A stretch of 64,000 nucleotides of DNA from Streptomyces sp. Root1304. GTDB taxonomy: Bacteria; Actinomycetota; Actinomycetes; Streptomycetales; Streptomycetaceae. Where the stretch lies: assembly GCF_001426405.1 (NCBI RefSeq), contig NZ_LMEP01000023.1:1-64000 (forward strand), given 5' to 3'. Of this stretch, positions 15,414 through 23,461 are shown one piece after another (positions within the stretch are counted from its first letter, which is position 1; every line of letters starts with the position of its first letter). Below the pieces are notes generated by a model. It saw only the letters and a list, made by a program, of their open reading frames with translations, ran no database searches and had not been told where the DNA came from. A program made the position numbers and the translations under genes.

Positions 15414-17240
15414 TCAGTCGTTCCGTGGGTGGCTCTCCGTCACCCGGCCCTTCGCGTCGGCCTTCAGATAGGCGGAGCCGTACGCGTCGGACAGGTACAC
15501 GGTGATCCCCGCGTCGGTCCCGGCCAGCGTCGATGCGGGGACGACGACGACGTAGCGACTGGTCGGCTTGTCGACACCCAGATCCTTGTCGGCGCGCTGG
15601 AGCAGCGCCGGCAGGGCGTCCCAGTTGAACGCGACGAGGTCGGCGGGGACCGTACCGGGGAACGCCGTACCCGATCCCTGACGGACCGCCGCGTCCTCGC
15701 CCCGGTAGACGTAACGGTCGTAGCGCTTCGTGCTGCCCTTCACCAGGGACTCGGAGACCGCGTACTCCGGGTACACGACGAAGCCGGTGACCTTCGTCCC
15801 GCCGGAGGCCGCCTTGACGGAGGCGATGGCCGCGCGGACACCGGCGGGCGTCAGCAGGTCGAGCGGCACCGGATCGGCGTCCGCCGTCGGTGTCGGCGTC
15901 GTCGACGTCCGGGGGCGCTGGGCGGCCGGGCCCTGCTGGGACGGCGGAGCGCCGCTCGGCCCGCCGCCCGGCTCGGCCGGCCGCCAGTCCCAGGCCATGG
16001 CGGCGACGGGGATGCCGACGGCGAGCACCACCACGGCGGCCGACCCCAGGAACCGTCCGGCACGCCCCCGCCGCCGGCCGTCGGCCCCACGGACCGGGGG
16101 AGCGGAGGCGGCCGAGGGAACGGTGACCGCGCGGGGGTCGCCCGGGGGCGGGGTCGCAGGGGTGGGAGCGGCGGTTGCCGGTGCGGGAGGCACGGGAGTC
16201 ACCGGAGCCGAGGAGGACGCGGGAGCCGGCGAAGCGGCAGGGGTCGCGGGAGGAGCGGCAACCGGAGGCGGCGCCAGCCGGAACGACGTGGCTTCGCCGC
16301 CGTCCGCCGGCTCCCGCCCATTCGCCTCCCGCCCATTCGCCTCCCGGCCATCCGCCTCCCGCGCGGCGGCGTCCCGGACGGCAACGGCCCCCTCCCGGGA
16401 GACGGCCTCCCCGTCCTCCGCCGCCACCTCGCCCAGCACGCGTGCGAGTTCCTCCACGCCCGGGCGCTCCGCCGGGTCCCGTACGAGAAGGCGGGTCAGC
16501 ACGTCGGTCAGGCCACCGGCCCTGAGCGGGGGCGGTACGTCGTCCGAGAGGACGGCCGCGAGCGTCGCGAGGGTGTTCTCCCGGCGCAGCGGGTGGTTGC
16601 CCTCGACCGCCACGTACAGGAGCATGCCCAGCGACCACAGGTCGCCCGCCGGTCCGCCGGAGGCCCCGCCCCGGATGCGCTCGGGCGCCATGTAGTCCGG
16701 CGAGCCGATGATGGAGCCCGAGGCCGTCAGGACGGTGGACTCGCGGATCGCCGCGATGCCGAAGTCGGTGAGCACCGGCCGCCCGTCGGGGCGCAGCAGC
16801 ACGTTGGCCGGCTTCACGTCACGGTGCTCGATGTCCCGCGCGTGGGCGGCCCGCAGCGCCGCGAGCAGTCCGCGGCCGACGGCGGCGGCCTCGGCGGGCG
16901 TCATGGGACCCCGGTCGAGCCGGTCCTGCAGGGAGCCGCCGGTGACCAGTTCCATCACGAGCCACGGGTACGTCCCCTCGCCCGCGTCCACGATGTGGTG
17001 GATGGTCACCACGTTGGGGTGGTCGATCCGGGCCAGGGCGCGGGCCTCGCGCAGGACGCGGGCGCGCAGCGTACGGGCGCCCTCCACGTCGTACTCGGCC
17101 ATGGCGGGATCCGGCGGGCGCACCTCCTTCAGCGCCACGTCACGGTGGAGGGCCAGGTCGTGGGCGCGCCAGACCGTTCCCATGCCGCCGCCGCCCAGCC
17201 GTTCCACCAGCTCGAAACGGCCGTCGATCACTCTGCTCAC
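15414..17240 (-). CDS. Transmembrane Ser/Thr protein kinase (PASTA-less)
   Basis: 608 residues from a GTG (17240; another GTG lies two codons upstream). Kinase domain residues 5-270: Gly loop LGGGGMGTVW, Lys in DVALKEV, catalytic HRDVKPANVLL, TDFGIAAI and an APE variant MAPERIRGG. A long Ala/Pro/Glu linker with a DGREANGREANGRE repeat follows, then one transmembrane segment (about 397-417, LGSAAVVVLAVGIPVAAMAW) and an external domain of about 190 residues. That domain has no PASTA repeats and contains GFVVYPEYAVSESLVKGS and YVVVVPASTLA. Role: membrane-bound sensor kinase of the Hanks type; target unknown. The divergent gene is a SpoIIE-type phosphatase. Confidence 0.9.
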   Translation of the reverse strand: MSRVIDGRFELVERLGGGGMGTVWRAHDLALHRDVALKEVRPPDPAMAEYDVEGARTLRARVLREARALARIDHPNVVTIHHIVDAGEGTYPWLVMELVTGGSLQDRLDRGPMTPAEAAAVGRGLLAALRAAHARDIEHRDVKPANVLLRPDGRPVLTDFGIAAIRESTVLTASGSIIGSPDYMAPERIRGGASGGPAGDLWSLGMLLYVAVEGNHPLRRENTLATLAAVLSDDVPPPLRAGGLTDVLTRLLVRDPAERPGVEELARVLGEVAAEDGEAVSREGAVAVRDAAAREADGREANGREANGREPADGGEATSFRLAPPPVAAPPATPAASPAPASSSAPVTPVPPAPATAAPTPATPPPGDPRAVTVPSAASAPPVRGADGRRRGRAGRFLGSAAVVVLAVGIPVAAMAWDWRPAEPGGGPSGAPPSQQGPAAQRPRTSTTPTPTADADPVPLDLLTPAGVRAAIASVKAASGGTKVTGFVVYPEYAVSESLVKGSTKRYDRYVYRGEDAAVRQGSGTAFPGTVPADLVAFNWDALPALLQRADKDLGVDKPTSRYVVVVPASTLAGTDAGITVYLSDAYGSAYLKADAKGRVTESHPRND

Positions 17241-17552
17241 GCGCACACCCCTGTACTCCGATCCCCGGAGCGGCGGCCCACGGCTCGGCCCCGCCCACTT
17301 CGCCGTACACGTCCGTCCCACAGCACCCCGCGGGCCCACGGATCGGCGGGCCCGCCCCCTGCCGACCGCCTTCCCCCCGGCACCGCCGGCGGCAGTACCG
17401 GCGGCGACGGGCTCGACCGTACCGCGCGGGGCCGACACCTCCGCCGCCAGCCGATCGGCCGCACTGCGCAGGGCCCGCCGCCAGGTCCTCGGATAGGGTG
17501 ATTCGGTAGGGATTGCGCCCCCTGGGGCCAGGCCGAGGCGTAGGGCGATGCG
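17241..17552. other. Divergent intergenic region, no gene seen
   Basis: This 312-bp stretch separates the Ser/Thr kinase and the SpoIIE phosphatase, which are transcribed away from each other. I see no convincing short gene. A TAGGGT (17494-17499), possibly a -10 for the phosphatase gene, is the only promoter-like element, and no matching -35 was found. Confidence 0.5.
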
Positions 17553-19613
17553 TTGGAGACTCACCAGTCGTCGAGCAGGGTTCCGCAGCCGCCCCGGGCG
17601 GCCGTCGGGGACGCGGGTGTGCTCCGGGAGCTGCTCCCGATCGCCCTCTGGCGGGAGGACGCCGACGGTCACATCGTCGAGTGGTCGCTCGCCGCGCAGG
17701 ACCTCCTCGGCCACCGGCCCGAGCACGTGCTCGGGCGGCTCGCCACGCCGCTCCTCGTCCCCGACGCCAACCGTGAGCTCGCCGACCGGCTCACCGACCG
17801 CGTCCAGGCGGGCGAGACCATGGTCGGCACCCTTCCCGTCCGGCACCGCGACGGGCACACGATCGCCATGGAGATGTGGATCGTGCCCGCCGCCGATCCG
17901 CAGGGGCGGCCGGGGGCGATGCTCATCGCCGTAGAGACCTCCGAGGTCCTGCGGATGCGGGAGAACCTGGCGGCGATGGAGAGCCTCTTCACCCAGTCGC
18001 CGATCGGTCTCGCGCTCCTCGGCCCCGACCTGCGGTTCCTGCGGGTCAACGACGCCCTGGCCCGGATGAACGGGGTGACGGCGGCCGGGCACGTGGGCCG
18101 ACGGCTCACCGAGGTCGTGCCCGGCGTCAACGCCACCTCGCTCGAATCCCTGATGCGCCAGGTCCTCGACAGCGGGCACGCGGTCGTCGACGCCCGGCGG
18201 GTCGGCCGGACGCCCGCCGACCCCGACCGCGACCACATCTGGTCCTGCTCCTACGCGCCGCTCGTCGACCGCGCCGAGCCGCGGTCCCTCGGGATCATCG
18301 CCTCCCTCGTCGACATCACCGAGAGCCAGGAGGCGCACAGCGAGGTCGAGCGCGCCCGGCACCGCTTCGCACTGCTCGCCGAGGCCGGGGCCAGGATCGG
18401 TACGACCCTGGACCTGCGGATGACGGCCGAGGAGGCCGTCCGCTTCCTCGTACCGCAGCTGGCCGACTCCGCCGACGTACAGATGCTGGAGTCGGTCCTC
18501 GCGCCGGACGATCCGGCCGCGTCCACGCGCGGCGTCCTGCGGCGGCTCGCGGCCGCCTTCCCCGATCCGACGGCGCCCACCTCCGTACTGGCGCCCGGAC
18601 AGACCTTCCAGATCCCGCTGGACTCGGTGTACGAGCAGGTCGTCGCCCGCGGGCGGCCGACGAACCTCTACACCTCCGACATCCCCGCGCTCTTCACCGA
18701 CCCGCGCACCGAAGCGCTCCGCACCTATCTCGCCACCCGCATCGGATCGGCGCGGCTCGTCCCGCTGGTGGCCCGGGGGCAGGTGCTCGGGGCGGTCACC
18801 GTGACCCGGCTGCGGACCCGCGAGCCCTTCGACGCCCAGGACTGCGTCCTCATCGACGAGGTCGTCGCCCGCGCCGCCCTCAACATCGACAACGCCCGCC
18901 TCTACACCACCCAACGCGAGGCCGCCCTGACCCTGCAGCGCAGCCTCACCAACAGCGCGCTGCCCGCCGTCGCCGGGCTCGAACTCACCGGCCGCTATCT
19001 GCCGGCGAGCGCCCATGACGTCGGCGGCGACTGGTTCGACGCCATCGCGCTCCCCGGCGGACGCACCGGTCTCGTCATCGGCGACGTCATGGGGCACGGC
19101 ATCCACGCGGCGGCCGTCATGGGCCAACTCCGCACGGCGGTACGGACCCTGGCCCGCCACGACATCGCGCCGGCGCGGATGCTCAGCTCCCTCGACGCCG
19201 TCGTCGCCGACCTCGGCGAGGACACGATGGCGACCTGTGTGTACGCGGTCCACGACCCGGCCACCGGAGGCTGGGCCGTCGCCCGCGCCGGCCATCCGCC
19301 CCCGGCCGTGGCCACCCCGGACGGGACCATCACCTTCCTCGACGGGCCGCCGGGAACCCCGCTGGGCACCGGCGCCCACGACTTCGGCACTCAGGAGGTG
19401 GCCCTGCCCGCGGGCGGGCTGCTCGTCCTCTACACGGACGGGCTCATCGAGGCCCGCGACCGGGACCTCGACGAGGGGATGCGGCAGCTCGGCAGGGCGC
19501 TCCGGCACCTCGACCGTCCCCTGGACGCGCTGTGCGACGAGGTCCTGGAGCAGCTGCTCGTGGGGCCCGCGCAGGACGACGTGGCGATACTGCTGGCCCG
19601 TACGACCCGCTGA
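17553..19613 (+). CDS. PAS-PAS-GAF-SpoIIE protein phosphatase
   Basis: 686 residues. PAS 1 is at about 25-125 (REDADGHIVEWSLAAQDLLGH), PAS 2 at about 130-255 (PIGLALLGPDLRFLRVNDALARMNG to LVDITESQEA), and GAF at about 270-430. A PP2C-like SpoIIE domain from about 455 to the end has metal-binding Asp in DVGGDWFDAI and GDVMGHGIHAA and a closing QDDVAILLAR. Such proteins dephosphorylate anti-sigma antagonists in response to small molecules or redox sensed by PAS/GAF. There is no transmembrane segment and no HATPase domain. The start is taken as TTG 17553; an in-frame GTG at 17619 (VLRELL) is the alternative. It diverges from the Ser/Thr kinase. Confidence 0.9.
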   Translation: METHQSSSRVPQPPRAAVGDAGVLRELLPIALWREDADGHIVEWSLAAQDLLGHRPEHVLGRLATPLLVPDANRELADRLTDRVQAGETMVGTLPVRHRDGHTIAMEMWIVPAADPQGRPGAMLIAVETSEVLRMRENLAAMESLFTQSPIGLALLGPDLRFLRVNDALARMNGVTAAGHVGRRLTEVVPGVNATSLESLMRQVLDSGHAVVDARRVGRTPADPDRDHIWSCSYAPLVDRAEPRSLGIIASLVDITESQEAHSEVERARHRFALLAEAGARIGTTLDLRMTAEEAVRFLVPQLADSADVQMLESVLAPDDPAASTRGVLRRLAAAFPDPTAPTSVLAPGQTFQIPLDSVYEQVVARGRPTNLYTSDIPALFTDPRTEALRTYLATRIGSARLVPLVARGQVLGAVTVTRLRTREPFDAQDCVLIDEVVARAALNIDNARLYTTQREAALTLQRSLTNSALPAVAGLELTGRYLPASAHDVGGDWFDAIALPGGRTGLVIGDVMGHGIHAAAVMGQLRTAVRTLARHDIAPARMLSSLDAVVADLGEDTMATCVYAVHDPATGGWAVARAGHPPPAVATPDGTITFLDGPPGTPLGTGAHDFGTQEVALPAGGLLVLYTDGLIEARDRDLDEGMRQLGRALRHLDRPLDALCDEVLEQLLVGPAQDDVAILLARTTR

Positions 19614-19646
19614 ACTCCCGTACGCGGAAAGGGGCCTGGGCTTCGG

Positions 19647-20273
19647 TCAGGTGAGGGGGTGCTGGATCCGGAACAGGTCGCGGAGCAGCGCGATCTCCGC
19701 CCCGTGGTGCAGCAGTTCCTGGTTCACCCACCACACGATCTCCAGGAACGGGTTCTCGGGATCGCTGCCGTGGGGGTACGTGCAGTGTCCGATCGTGTCG
19801 AGCGCGGCGTCGTCCACGGACAGCAGCGCCTCCCGCCAGGCGTCGGCCGCCCGGTCGAAGGCGGCGACGGCGGTCGCGGCGTCGCCGCTGATCTCGTAGT
19901 CGTCGCGGGTCAGGGAACGGGTGCCGTTCGTGTGGTCGGCGCGCAGCGCGAGCATCTCGCTGAGGTGGCTCAGCCGCCAGGCGATCGTCGTGAACGGCGG
20001 CGGGACGGGGTGCGGCGGCGGCGCGGTCTCCCGGCCCCAGGGGCCGACACCGGTCAGGAGGCCGGCGGCGGGTCCCGGCCCCTCGCTGTGGAGCCGGACG
20101 GACCAGCAGCCCGGACCCGGTTCCCAGAAGTACTCCGCGTCGGTCATCGGGCCGACCTCGACGTCCGTGCCGTTCCCGCTGTCCACCACCGGGCCGGTCA
20201 TGCGGTCGGTCAACCGCTGCCGTCCGAAGTCGAACTGCTGGAGGAGGGGCTGGAGTCGGGCAGGCTGGTCCAT
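19647..20273 (-). CDS. DinB-family protein
   Basis: 208 residues. The C-terminal half has the four-helix DinB features: TIAWRLSHLSEMLALRADH with a His for metal binding, a long helix AVAAFDRAADAWREALLSVDD, and NPFLEIVWWVNQELLHHGAEIALLRDLFR with the second and third His. DinB-fold proteins include thiol-S-transferases (mycothiol or bacillithiol dependent) and proteins of unknown activity. The conserved metal His pattern suggests an active site; mycothiol use would fit an actinobacterium. It faces the SpoIIE phosphatase gene (33 bp between stops). Confidence 0.8.
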   Translation of the reverse strand: MDQPARLQPLLQQFDFGRQRLTDRMTGPVVDSGNGTDVEVGPMTDAEYFWEPGPGCWSVRLHSEGPGPAAGLLTGVGPWGRETAPPPHPVPPPFTTIAWRLSHLSEMLALRADHTNGTRSLTRDDYEISGDAATAVAAFDRAADAWREALLSVDDAALDTIGHCTYPHGSDPENPFLEIVWWVNQELLHHGAEIALLRDLFRIQHPLT

Positions 20274-20434
20274 CGAACGCTCCGGGGCAGCGGGACAGGG
20301 CGGTCGTACTGTGCCACAGGCCGCTCCCGCCCGCCTTCGGATTTCCGGCCGCCCCGAACCGCGGTCAGGAGGGCGGGGGTTGGGGGACGGACGTACGGCG
20401 ACACGAACGCGTCGCCACGGGCCGCCGCGCGCGC

Positions 20435-20839
20435 TCAGGGCCGGTCGATGTGCACGCTGGTCGACTTCACGCGGGCGGTGGCCTCCACGCCGACCTCCAG
20501 CCCCAGTTCCTCGACCGCCTCACGGGTGAGCAGGGAGACGAGCCGGTGCGGCCCCGCCTGGATCTCGACCTGCGCGGCGACGTCGCCCAGCTTGACCGCC
20601 GTCACGATCCCGGGAAAGGCGTTGCGCGCCGAGGTGTACGTCAGGTCCTCGTCGCCCTGACCGCTGGGCCCGCCCTGGCCGACCTCGACGGCGAACGCGG
20701 CCAGATCGCGCCCCTCGATGAGACGCCGGCCGTTCTCGTCGCGACGGGTCGTGACCCGGCCGGCGTCGGCCCAGCGTCGTACGGTGTCGGGACTCACGCC
20801 CAGCAGGCGCGACGCCTGCCCGATGGTGTAGGACTGCAT
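20435..20839 (-). CDS. Helix-turn-helix + TOBE (molybdate/tungstate-type) protein
   Basis: 134 residues. Residues 1-45 are a MerR/excisionase-type HTH (YTIGQASRLLGVSPDTVRRWADAGRV, wing RDENGRRLIEG). Residues 68-134 are a single TOBE domain (SARNAFPGIVTAVKLGDVAAQVEIQAG to ARVKSTSVHIDRP). TOBE domains bind molybdate or tungstate oxyanions. HTH-TOBE proteins of this size act as molybdate-responsive regulators or storage-type molbindins. It lies 10 bp downstream of the Lrp gene on the same strand, so they are probably co-transcribed. No modABC transporter is in the window. Confidence 0.85.
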   Translation of the reverse strand: MQSYTIGQASRLLGVSPDTVRRWADAGRVTTRRDENGRRLIEGRDLAAFAVEVGQGGPSGQGDEDLTYTSARNAFPGIVTAVKLGDVAAQVEIQAGPHRLVSLLTREAVEELGLEVGVEATARVKSTSVHIDRP

Positions 20840-20849
20840 GGGCGCCACA

Positions 20850-21326
20850 CTAGGCGCTGCGGGATCGCCCGACCGCCTCGACCAGCGGCAGCAGCCGGTG
20901 GGCCACCCGCTCCCGCAGGGCGATCTCGGTGCGGGTGCGCACCACGCCCGGCAGCTGGATGAGCCGCTGGATGACATCCTCCAGATGCCCCGCGTCCCGG
21001 GCGACGACCCGGGTCAGCAGATCGCCGCCGCCGGTGATGGAGAAGGCCTCGACGATCTCCGGCACCTCGGCGAGCGCGTCGCCGACCTCGTCCAGATGCC
21101 CCTGCGTCACCTCGACGTGCACGAACGCGAGCACCGGGTGGCCCAGCGCGGCGGGGGAGAGGACCGGGCCGGTCGCGGTGATCACCCCGTCCCGCTCCAG
21201 CCGGTCGATCCTGGCCTGCACGGTGCCCCGCGCCACGCCCAGCACGCGCGCGTACTCCCGCACGCTCGTCCGGGGCTGCTCGATGAGCAGCCGCAGGATC
21301 CGGGTGTCGAGCTCGTCCACCGCCAT
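20850..21326 (-). CDS. Lrp/AsnC-family transcriptional regulator
   Basis: 158 residues from ATG 21326, with GGAGGAGGACG upstream. N-terminal HTH: VDELDTRILRLLIEQPRTS, then VLGVARGTVQARIDRLERDGVI. C-terminal RAM ligand domain: LAFVHVEVTQGHLDEV, ITGGGDLLTRVVARDAGHLEDV and VVRTRTEIALRERV. Lrp proteins form octamers and respond to amino acids. The target is not fixed by context: the gene leads an operon with the HTH-TOBE gene and diverges from the YciI-ECF42 operon. Its untranslated leader carries a 13-bp tandem repeat (21341-21376). Confidence 0.88.
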   Translation of the reverse strand: MAVDELDTRILRLLIEQPRTSVREYARVLGVARGTVQARIDRLERDGVITATGPVLSPAALGHPVLAFVHVEVTQGHLDEVGDALAEVPEIVEAFSITGGGDLLTRVVARDAGHLEDVIQRLIQLPGVVRTRTEIALRERVAHRLLPLVEAVGRSRSA

Positions 21327-21340
21327 GCTCCGTCGTCCTC

Positions 21341-21376
21341 CTCCGATGTCGGTCTCCGATGTCGTTCTCCGATACG
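21341..21376. repeat. 13-bp tandem repeat in the lrp leader
   Basis: CTCCGATGTCGGT, CTCCGATGTCGTT and CTCCGATACGG start at 21341, 21354 and 21367, a 13-bp period with the third copy shortened. On the minus strand each copy presents a GGAG, duplicating ribosome-binding-like sequence ahead of the lrp start at 21326. Confidence 0.85.
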
Positions 21377-21442
21377 GAAACACCACATTCTGGTACGGAT
21401 TCGACCGCGCGCGGAATTCGGGTGAGAAATGTCGTCCGAGGA

Positions 21443-21469
21443 TGTCGAGAACCCGTGCCGTGCTCCGTC
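21443..21469 (+). promoter_or_regulatory. ECF-type promoter (TGTCGA-N17-CGTC) for the yciI-sigma operon
   Basis: TGTCGA at 21443-21448 and CGTC at 21466-21469 are 17 bp apart, about 50 bp upstream of the YciI start. From memory, this is the form reported for ECF42 sigma factors of Streptomyces (TGTCGA at -35, CG[A/T]C at -10). It implies that the sigma factor encoded in this operon drives its own operon. Confidence 0.6.
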
Positions 21470-21521
21470 CCCGAGGTGAACGCGCCCACAATGGGCCGTA
21501 CCGGCACCGAGGAGAACCATC

Positions 21522-21929
21522 ATGGCCAAGTACCTGCTCCTGAAGCACTACCGCGGCGCTCCGGCCGCCGTGAACGACGTCCCCATGGACCGGTGGACGC
21601 CGGAGGAGATCTCCGACCACATCGCGTACATGAACGACTTCGCGGCCCGTCTGGAGAAGACCGGCGAGTTCGTCGACGGCCAGGCGCTCGCCCCCGAGGG
21701 AACCTTCGTCCGGTACGACGGCGAGGGCCGCCCGCCGGTCACCGACGGCCCCTTCGCCGAGACCAAGGACCTCATCGCCGGCTGGATGGTGATCGACGTC
21801 GACAGCTACGAGCGCGCCGTCGAGCTGGCCGGGGAACTGTCGGCCGCCCCCGGGGCGGGCGGGAAGCCGATCCACGAGTGGCTCGAACTGCGCCCCTTCC
21901 TCTCGGCGCACCCCACCACCACGGAGTGA
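21522..21929 (+). CDS. YciI/DGPF-family protein, ECF42 partner
   Basis: 135 residues, ATG 21522 with GAGGAG upstream. It contains the DGPF-type signature (PPVTDGPFAETKDLIAGWMVIDVDSYERAVELA) that names the group, on a ferredoxin-like YciI fold. YciI relatives have weak hydrolase or isomerase activity through a His/Asp pair; the true substrate is unknown. DGPF proteins are the conserved genomic partners of ECF42 sigma factors, and here the sigma gene follows 79 bp downstream. An ECF-like promoter precedes the pair. Confidence 0.9.
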   Translation: MAKYLLLKHYRGAPAAVNDVPMDRWTPEEISDHIAYMNDFAARLEKTGEFVDGQALAPEGTFVRYDGEGRPPVTDGPFAETKDLIAGWMVIDVDSYERAVELAGELSAAPGAGGKPIHEWLELRPFLSAHPTTTE

Positions 21930-22008
21930 CCCCGCGGAGGAACACCGTGCGGGAACCCATGAAGGAACGGAGCGCCGCCGTGACCTGCCCGACGACCGAG
22001 GACCCGCT

Positions 22009-23166
22009 GTGACCACTCCGCTGGACGAGGCCCTGCTCCGGAGCCTCACACCGAGCGTGATCGGGGTCCTCGTCCGCCGCGGAGCCGACTTCGCGGCGGC
22101 CGAGGACGCCGTCCAGGACGCGCTGGTCGAGGCCGTCCGCACCTGGCAGGACGACCCGCCCCGCGACCCCAAGGGCTGGCTGGTGACGGTGGCCTGGCGC
22201 CGCTTCCTCGACGCGACCCGGGCGGACACCGCCCGGCGCCGCCGGGAGGACCTCGTCGACGAGGAACCGGCGCCCGGCCCCGCACCCGGCACCGACGACA
22301 CGCTCCAGCTCTACTTCCTGTGCGCCCATCCCTCCCTGACACCGTCGTCCGCGGTCGCGCTCACGCTGCGCGCCGTGGGCGGGCTCACCACCCGCCAGAT
22401 CGCCCAGGCCTACCTCGTCCCCGAGGCGACCATGGCGCAGCGCGTGAGCCGCGCCAAGCGCACCGTCGCCGGGGTCCGGTTCGACCGGCCCGGCGACGTG
22501 GCCACCGTGCTGCGGGTCCTCTACCTGGTGTTCAACGAGGGCTACTCCGGCGACGTCGACCTCGCCGCCGAGGCCATCCGGCTCGCCCGGCGGCTCGCGG
22601 CCGCCGTCGACCACCCCGAGGTGTCGGGGCTCCTCGCCCTGATGCTGCTGCACCACGCCCGGCGCGCCGGGCGGACCGCCCCCGACGGGAGTCTGGTGCC
22701 GCTCGCCGAGCAGGACCGCGGTCGGTGGGACACCGAGGCCATCACCGAGGGCGTCGCGATCCTCCAGGCCGCGCTGGCCCGCGACCGGCTGGGCGAGTTC
22801 CAGGCGCAGGCGGCCATCGCCGCGCTGCACGCCGACGCGCCCGTCGCCGAGGAGACCGACTGGGTGCAGATCGTCGAGTGGTACGACGAACTCGCGCGGC
22901 TGACCGACAGCCCGGTCGTCCGGCTCAACCGGGCGGTGGCCGTGGGGGAGGCCGACGGGCCGCGCGCCGGTCTCGCGGCGCTCGCGGAGCTGAGCGACGG
23001 ACTGCCCCGGCACACCGCGGCGGCGGCGTACCTCCACGAGCGCGCGGGGGACCTCGCGACGGCGGCCCGGCTGTACGCCGAGGCCGCCCACAAGGCCTCC
23101 AACCTGGCCGAACGCGATCACCTGACCCGCCGGGCCGCCCGCCTCAACGCCCTCGGGCCCCGCTGA
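22009..23166 (+). CDS. ECF42-type RNA polymerase sigma factor with C-terminal TPR-like domain
   Basis: 385 residues from GTG 22009. Sigma region 2 is at about 20-85 (RRGADFAAAEDAVQDALVEAVRTW to GWLVTVAWRRFLDATR). Region 4 is at about 105-160 (LTLRAVGGLTTRQIAQAYLVPEATMAQRVSRAKRTV). A long helical C-terminal extension (170-385, DUF6596/TPR-like) contains VLYLVFNEGYSG, ARRLAAAVDHPEVSGLLALMLL and LAERDHLTRRAARLNALGPR. ECF42 factors have no classical anti-sigma factor; the extension is thought to control activity. It is operonic with the YciI/DGPF gene. Confidence 0.92.
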   Translation: MTTPLDEALLRSLTPSVIGVLVRRGADFAAAEDAVQDALVEAVRTWQDDPPRDPKGWLVTVAWRRFLDATRADTARRRREDLVDEEPAPGPAPGTDDTLQLYFLCAHPSLTPSSAVALTLRAVGGLTTRQIAQAYLVPEATMAQRVSRAKRTVAGVRFDRPGDVATVLRVLYLVFNEGYSGDVDLAAEAIRLARRLAAAVDHPEVSGLLALMLLHHARRAGRTAPDGSLVPLAEQDRGRWDTEAITEGVAILQAALARDRLGEFQAQAAIAALHADAPVAEETDWVQIVEWYDELARLTDSPVVRLNRAVAVGEADGPRAGLAALAELSDGLPRHTAAAAYLHERAGDLATAARLYAEAAHKASNLAERDHLTRRAARLNALGPR

Positions 23167-23226
23167 CGACGGCCGGGGGCCCGGCTCCGCGCCCCGGCCG
23201 ACCCGGTGGTCCGATGGCCCTCCGTT

Positions 23227-23263
23227 GGACCGGTCCGACGCGCACGTGCTGGGCCAATGGCCC
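23227..23263. promoter_or_regulatory. Two short perfect palindromes upstream of the FUSC gene
   Basis: GGACCGGTCC (23227-23236) and GGGCCAATGGCCC (23251-23263) lie in the 295-bp gap between the sigma factor and the FUSC gene. No short gene is convincing in this gap. Their proximity to each other suggests an operator, but they are 200 bp from the FUSC start and no regulator can be assigned. Confidence 0.3.
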
Positions 23264-23461
23264 ACCGAGCGGGCGTTGAGTTGAGCCAAGGGCCGCCCGG
23301 ATGCTTTCCTTGTCGTATCCAGGTACTTTCGGCGCCGCGCAGCGCCGGGTCGGCGACGAGGCCGGTCCGGACCGCGGCGCCTTCGTCGTGTCCGCGCGCC
23401 CCCACCACCCCGGGAAGCCGCCGACGGGGCGAAAGGCAAGACAAGGGGGCGGTTCACCACC

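Noticed and set aside
17241..19508. Upstream continuation of the kinase frame on the minus strand (1364 codons in all)
   Set aside because: Only the part from 17240 downward is protein-like. The remainder is the complement of the SpoIIE phosphatase gene and lacks any family pattern.
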